DNA of 64,000 nucleotides from Flavobacteriaceae bacterium (GTDB lineage Bacteria > Bacteroidota > Bacteroidia > Flavobacteriales > Flavobacteriaceae), in assembly GCA_003443635.1 (NCBI GenBank), contig CP031964.1, forward strand, positions 1,520,321 to 1,584,320, given 5' to 3'. Made by a program: the position numbers and the translations under genes. Below are positions 63,364-64,000 of this stretch, in pieces (position 1 is the stretch's first letter; the number at the start of each line of letters is the position of its first letter). The notes under the pieces are model-generated. The model did no database searches. It saw only the letters and a program-made list of their open reading frames with translations, and had not been told where the DNA came from.

Positions 63364-63999
63364 TTAAGATTTATAATTTTTAATAAAATCTATTATAAAA
63401 TTATTATTAGCAGTTTCTTCTCTTGAGAATTCAATGTCAGGGATACACGGATTTCCTTCTAAATTAATTCCATTTAGCCGAATAGCTTCTCCGAAAGGGT
63501 AATTTAAATTCATTCCTTTATTAAGATTATAATCATTTGCAAATAATACCATTCCTAATGATTCTTTACCGATAATTTTACCTCTTTTTACATCTTGAAC
63601 AGAAATAGAGAAAATTTCCCCACCACTGCCTACACGCTCATCAATAATTACTATGATTTCTCCCGTATAAATTTCTGGATCCCAACTTAACCAACTTCGT
63701 TTTGGTGTAAATTTTTTGCCTTTAAAATCGACCAATTCTTTCATTGAATTGGGAGAACTCATATATTTTTTGAAAAATGCATTGTGATGTTTTCTGTAAA
63801 CAAAATACTGACATATAGTTTCTGTTGGAATAATCATACTCAGAAGATGCCTTACATTGTTCACATTACCGCCGCCATTGCTTCTTAAATCTAGAACTAT
63901 CTTTTTAGTATTTTGAGCTTTTAAAAACATTGCCTCTATATAATCTCTATCATATACTCCTTTTCTAAACGTATTTACTGTAATTAAAGCAATATCTTT
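63364..63999 (-). CDS. S41-family peptidase (5' partial)
   Basis: The last about 212 residues of a gene whose 5' end lies beyond the right edge; the frame stays open past the Met at 63930. Features of the S41 (tail-specific/tricorn) family: VLDLRSNGGGNVNNVRHLL, then the nucleophile region IVIIDERVGSGGEIFSISVQ with Ser in GSGGE, and a later GKIIGKESLGMVLF. The last part has Met where C-terminal processing enzymes carry the general-base Lys, fitting the Ser-Glu-type tricorn-like branch. The N-terminal PDZ or signal region is not in this window. Confidence 0.8.
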   Translation of the reverse strand, partial: KDIALITVNTFRKGVYDRDYIEAMFLKAQNTKKIVLDLRSNGGGNVNNVRHLLSMIIPTETICQYFVYRKHHNAFFKKYMSSPNSMKELVDFKGKKFTPKRSWLSWDPEIYTGEIIVIIDERVGSGGEIFSISVQDVKRGKIIGKESLGMVLFANDYNLNKGMNLNYPFGEAIRLNGINLEGNPCIPDIEFSREETANNNFIIDFIKNYKS

Positions 64000-64000
64000 A

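Noticed and set aside
1..64000. tRNA, rRNA, CRISPR arrays, insertion sequences, prophage or known riboswitches
   Set aside because: No cloverleaf-like gene, repeat-spacer array, transposase, integrase or recognisable riboswitch was seen.

Overview
The window is a stretch of ordinary chromosome from a low-G+C member of the Bacteroidota, almost certainly Flavobacteriaceae. Three things point there. Family content: DUF2911, DUF4199, DUF4932 and DUF5694 proteins, GlmU-like sugar nucleotidyltransferase, type B L31, MG2/plug surface proteins, LytS/LytTR pairs, and a long-chain AMP-ligase with a FadN-type beta-oxidation operon. Promoters: several show a TAnnTTTG -7 element, the Bacteroidota type. 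Terminators: short AT-rich hairpins. I see no rRNA, tRNA, CRISPR array, insertion sequence or prophage. Both ends cut genes: a MoxR/ChlI-like AAA+ ATPase on the left and an S41 peptidase on the right.

Layout. 1-7.5 kb: AAA+ ATPase end, PepSY membrane protein, two tandem paralogous ~790-residue MG2/plug-like exported proteins, YdeI-like protein. 7.6-14.3 kb: secreted M28 peptidase, DUF6265, a propeller-SnoaL fusion, DUF2911, a PLP decarboxylase, DUF5694. 14.5-18.4 kb: two LytS/LytTR two-component pairs facing each other, the first with an unknown membrane gene. 18.6-21 kb: serine hydrolase, second M28 peptidase, membrane protein. 21-29 kb: fatty-acid beta-oxidation, with acyl-CoA dehydrogenase, thiolase, bifunctional HAD/ECH and MarR regulator in one operon behind a 26-bp perfect palindrome, plus a separate acyl-CoA ligase.

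29-40 kb holds the most interesting locus. An NtrB-like kinase and NtrC-like sigma-54 activator are transcribed away from a MacAB-type export operon. The gap between them contains a TCGAACAA inverted repeat and, about 80 bp on, a near-consensus -24/-12 sigma-54 promoter. The export operon is unusual: between the adaptor and the ATPase lie a 17-codon hydrophobic mini-ORF, a retropepsin-like lipoprotein and a ConA-like/leucine-rich-repeat exported protein. After the permease come a GIN-domain protein and a small secreted protein.

40-43.5 kb: a membrane-anchored AraC-type regulator followed by two HExxH putative metallopeptidases; related CCAGAA/TTCTGG palindromes lie in front of the regulator and of the first peptidase. 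43.5-64 kb is mostly housekeeping: purL, RsmB-type methyltransferase, YCF48-like protein, an ECF sigma factor/membrane protein/periplasmic sensor operon, an MsbA-like exporter with phosphoglucomutase, GT2 and DUF4199, rpmE2, GlmU-like protein, peptide-binding lipoprotein, mtaB, a small GNAT, an alpha/beta hydrolase and a lytic transglycosylase.

All functions are assigned by reading motifs and family resemblance. No database search was run. Regulatory sites are pattern matches and are inferences.
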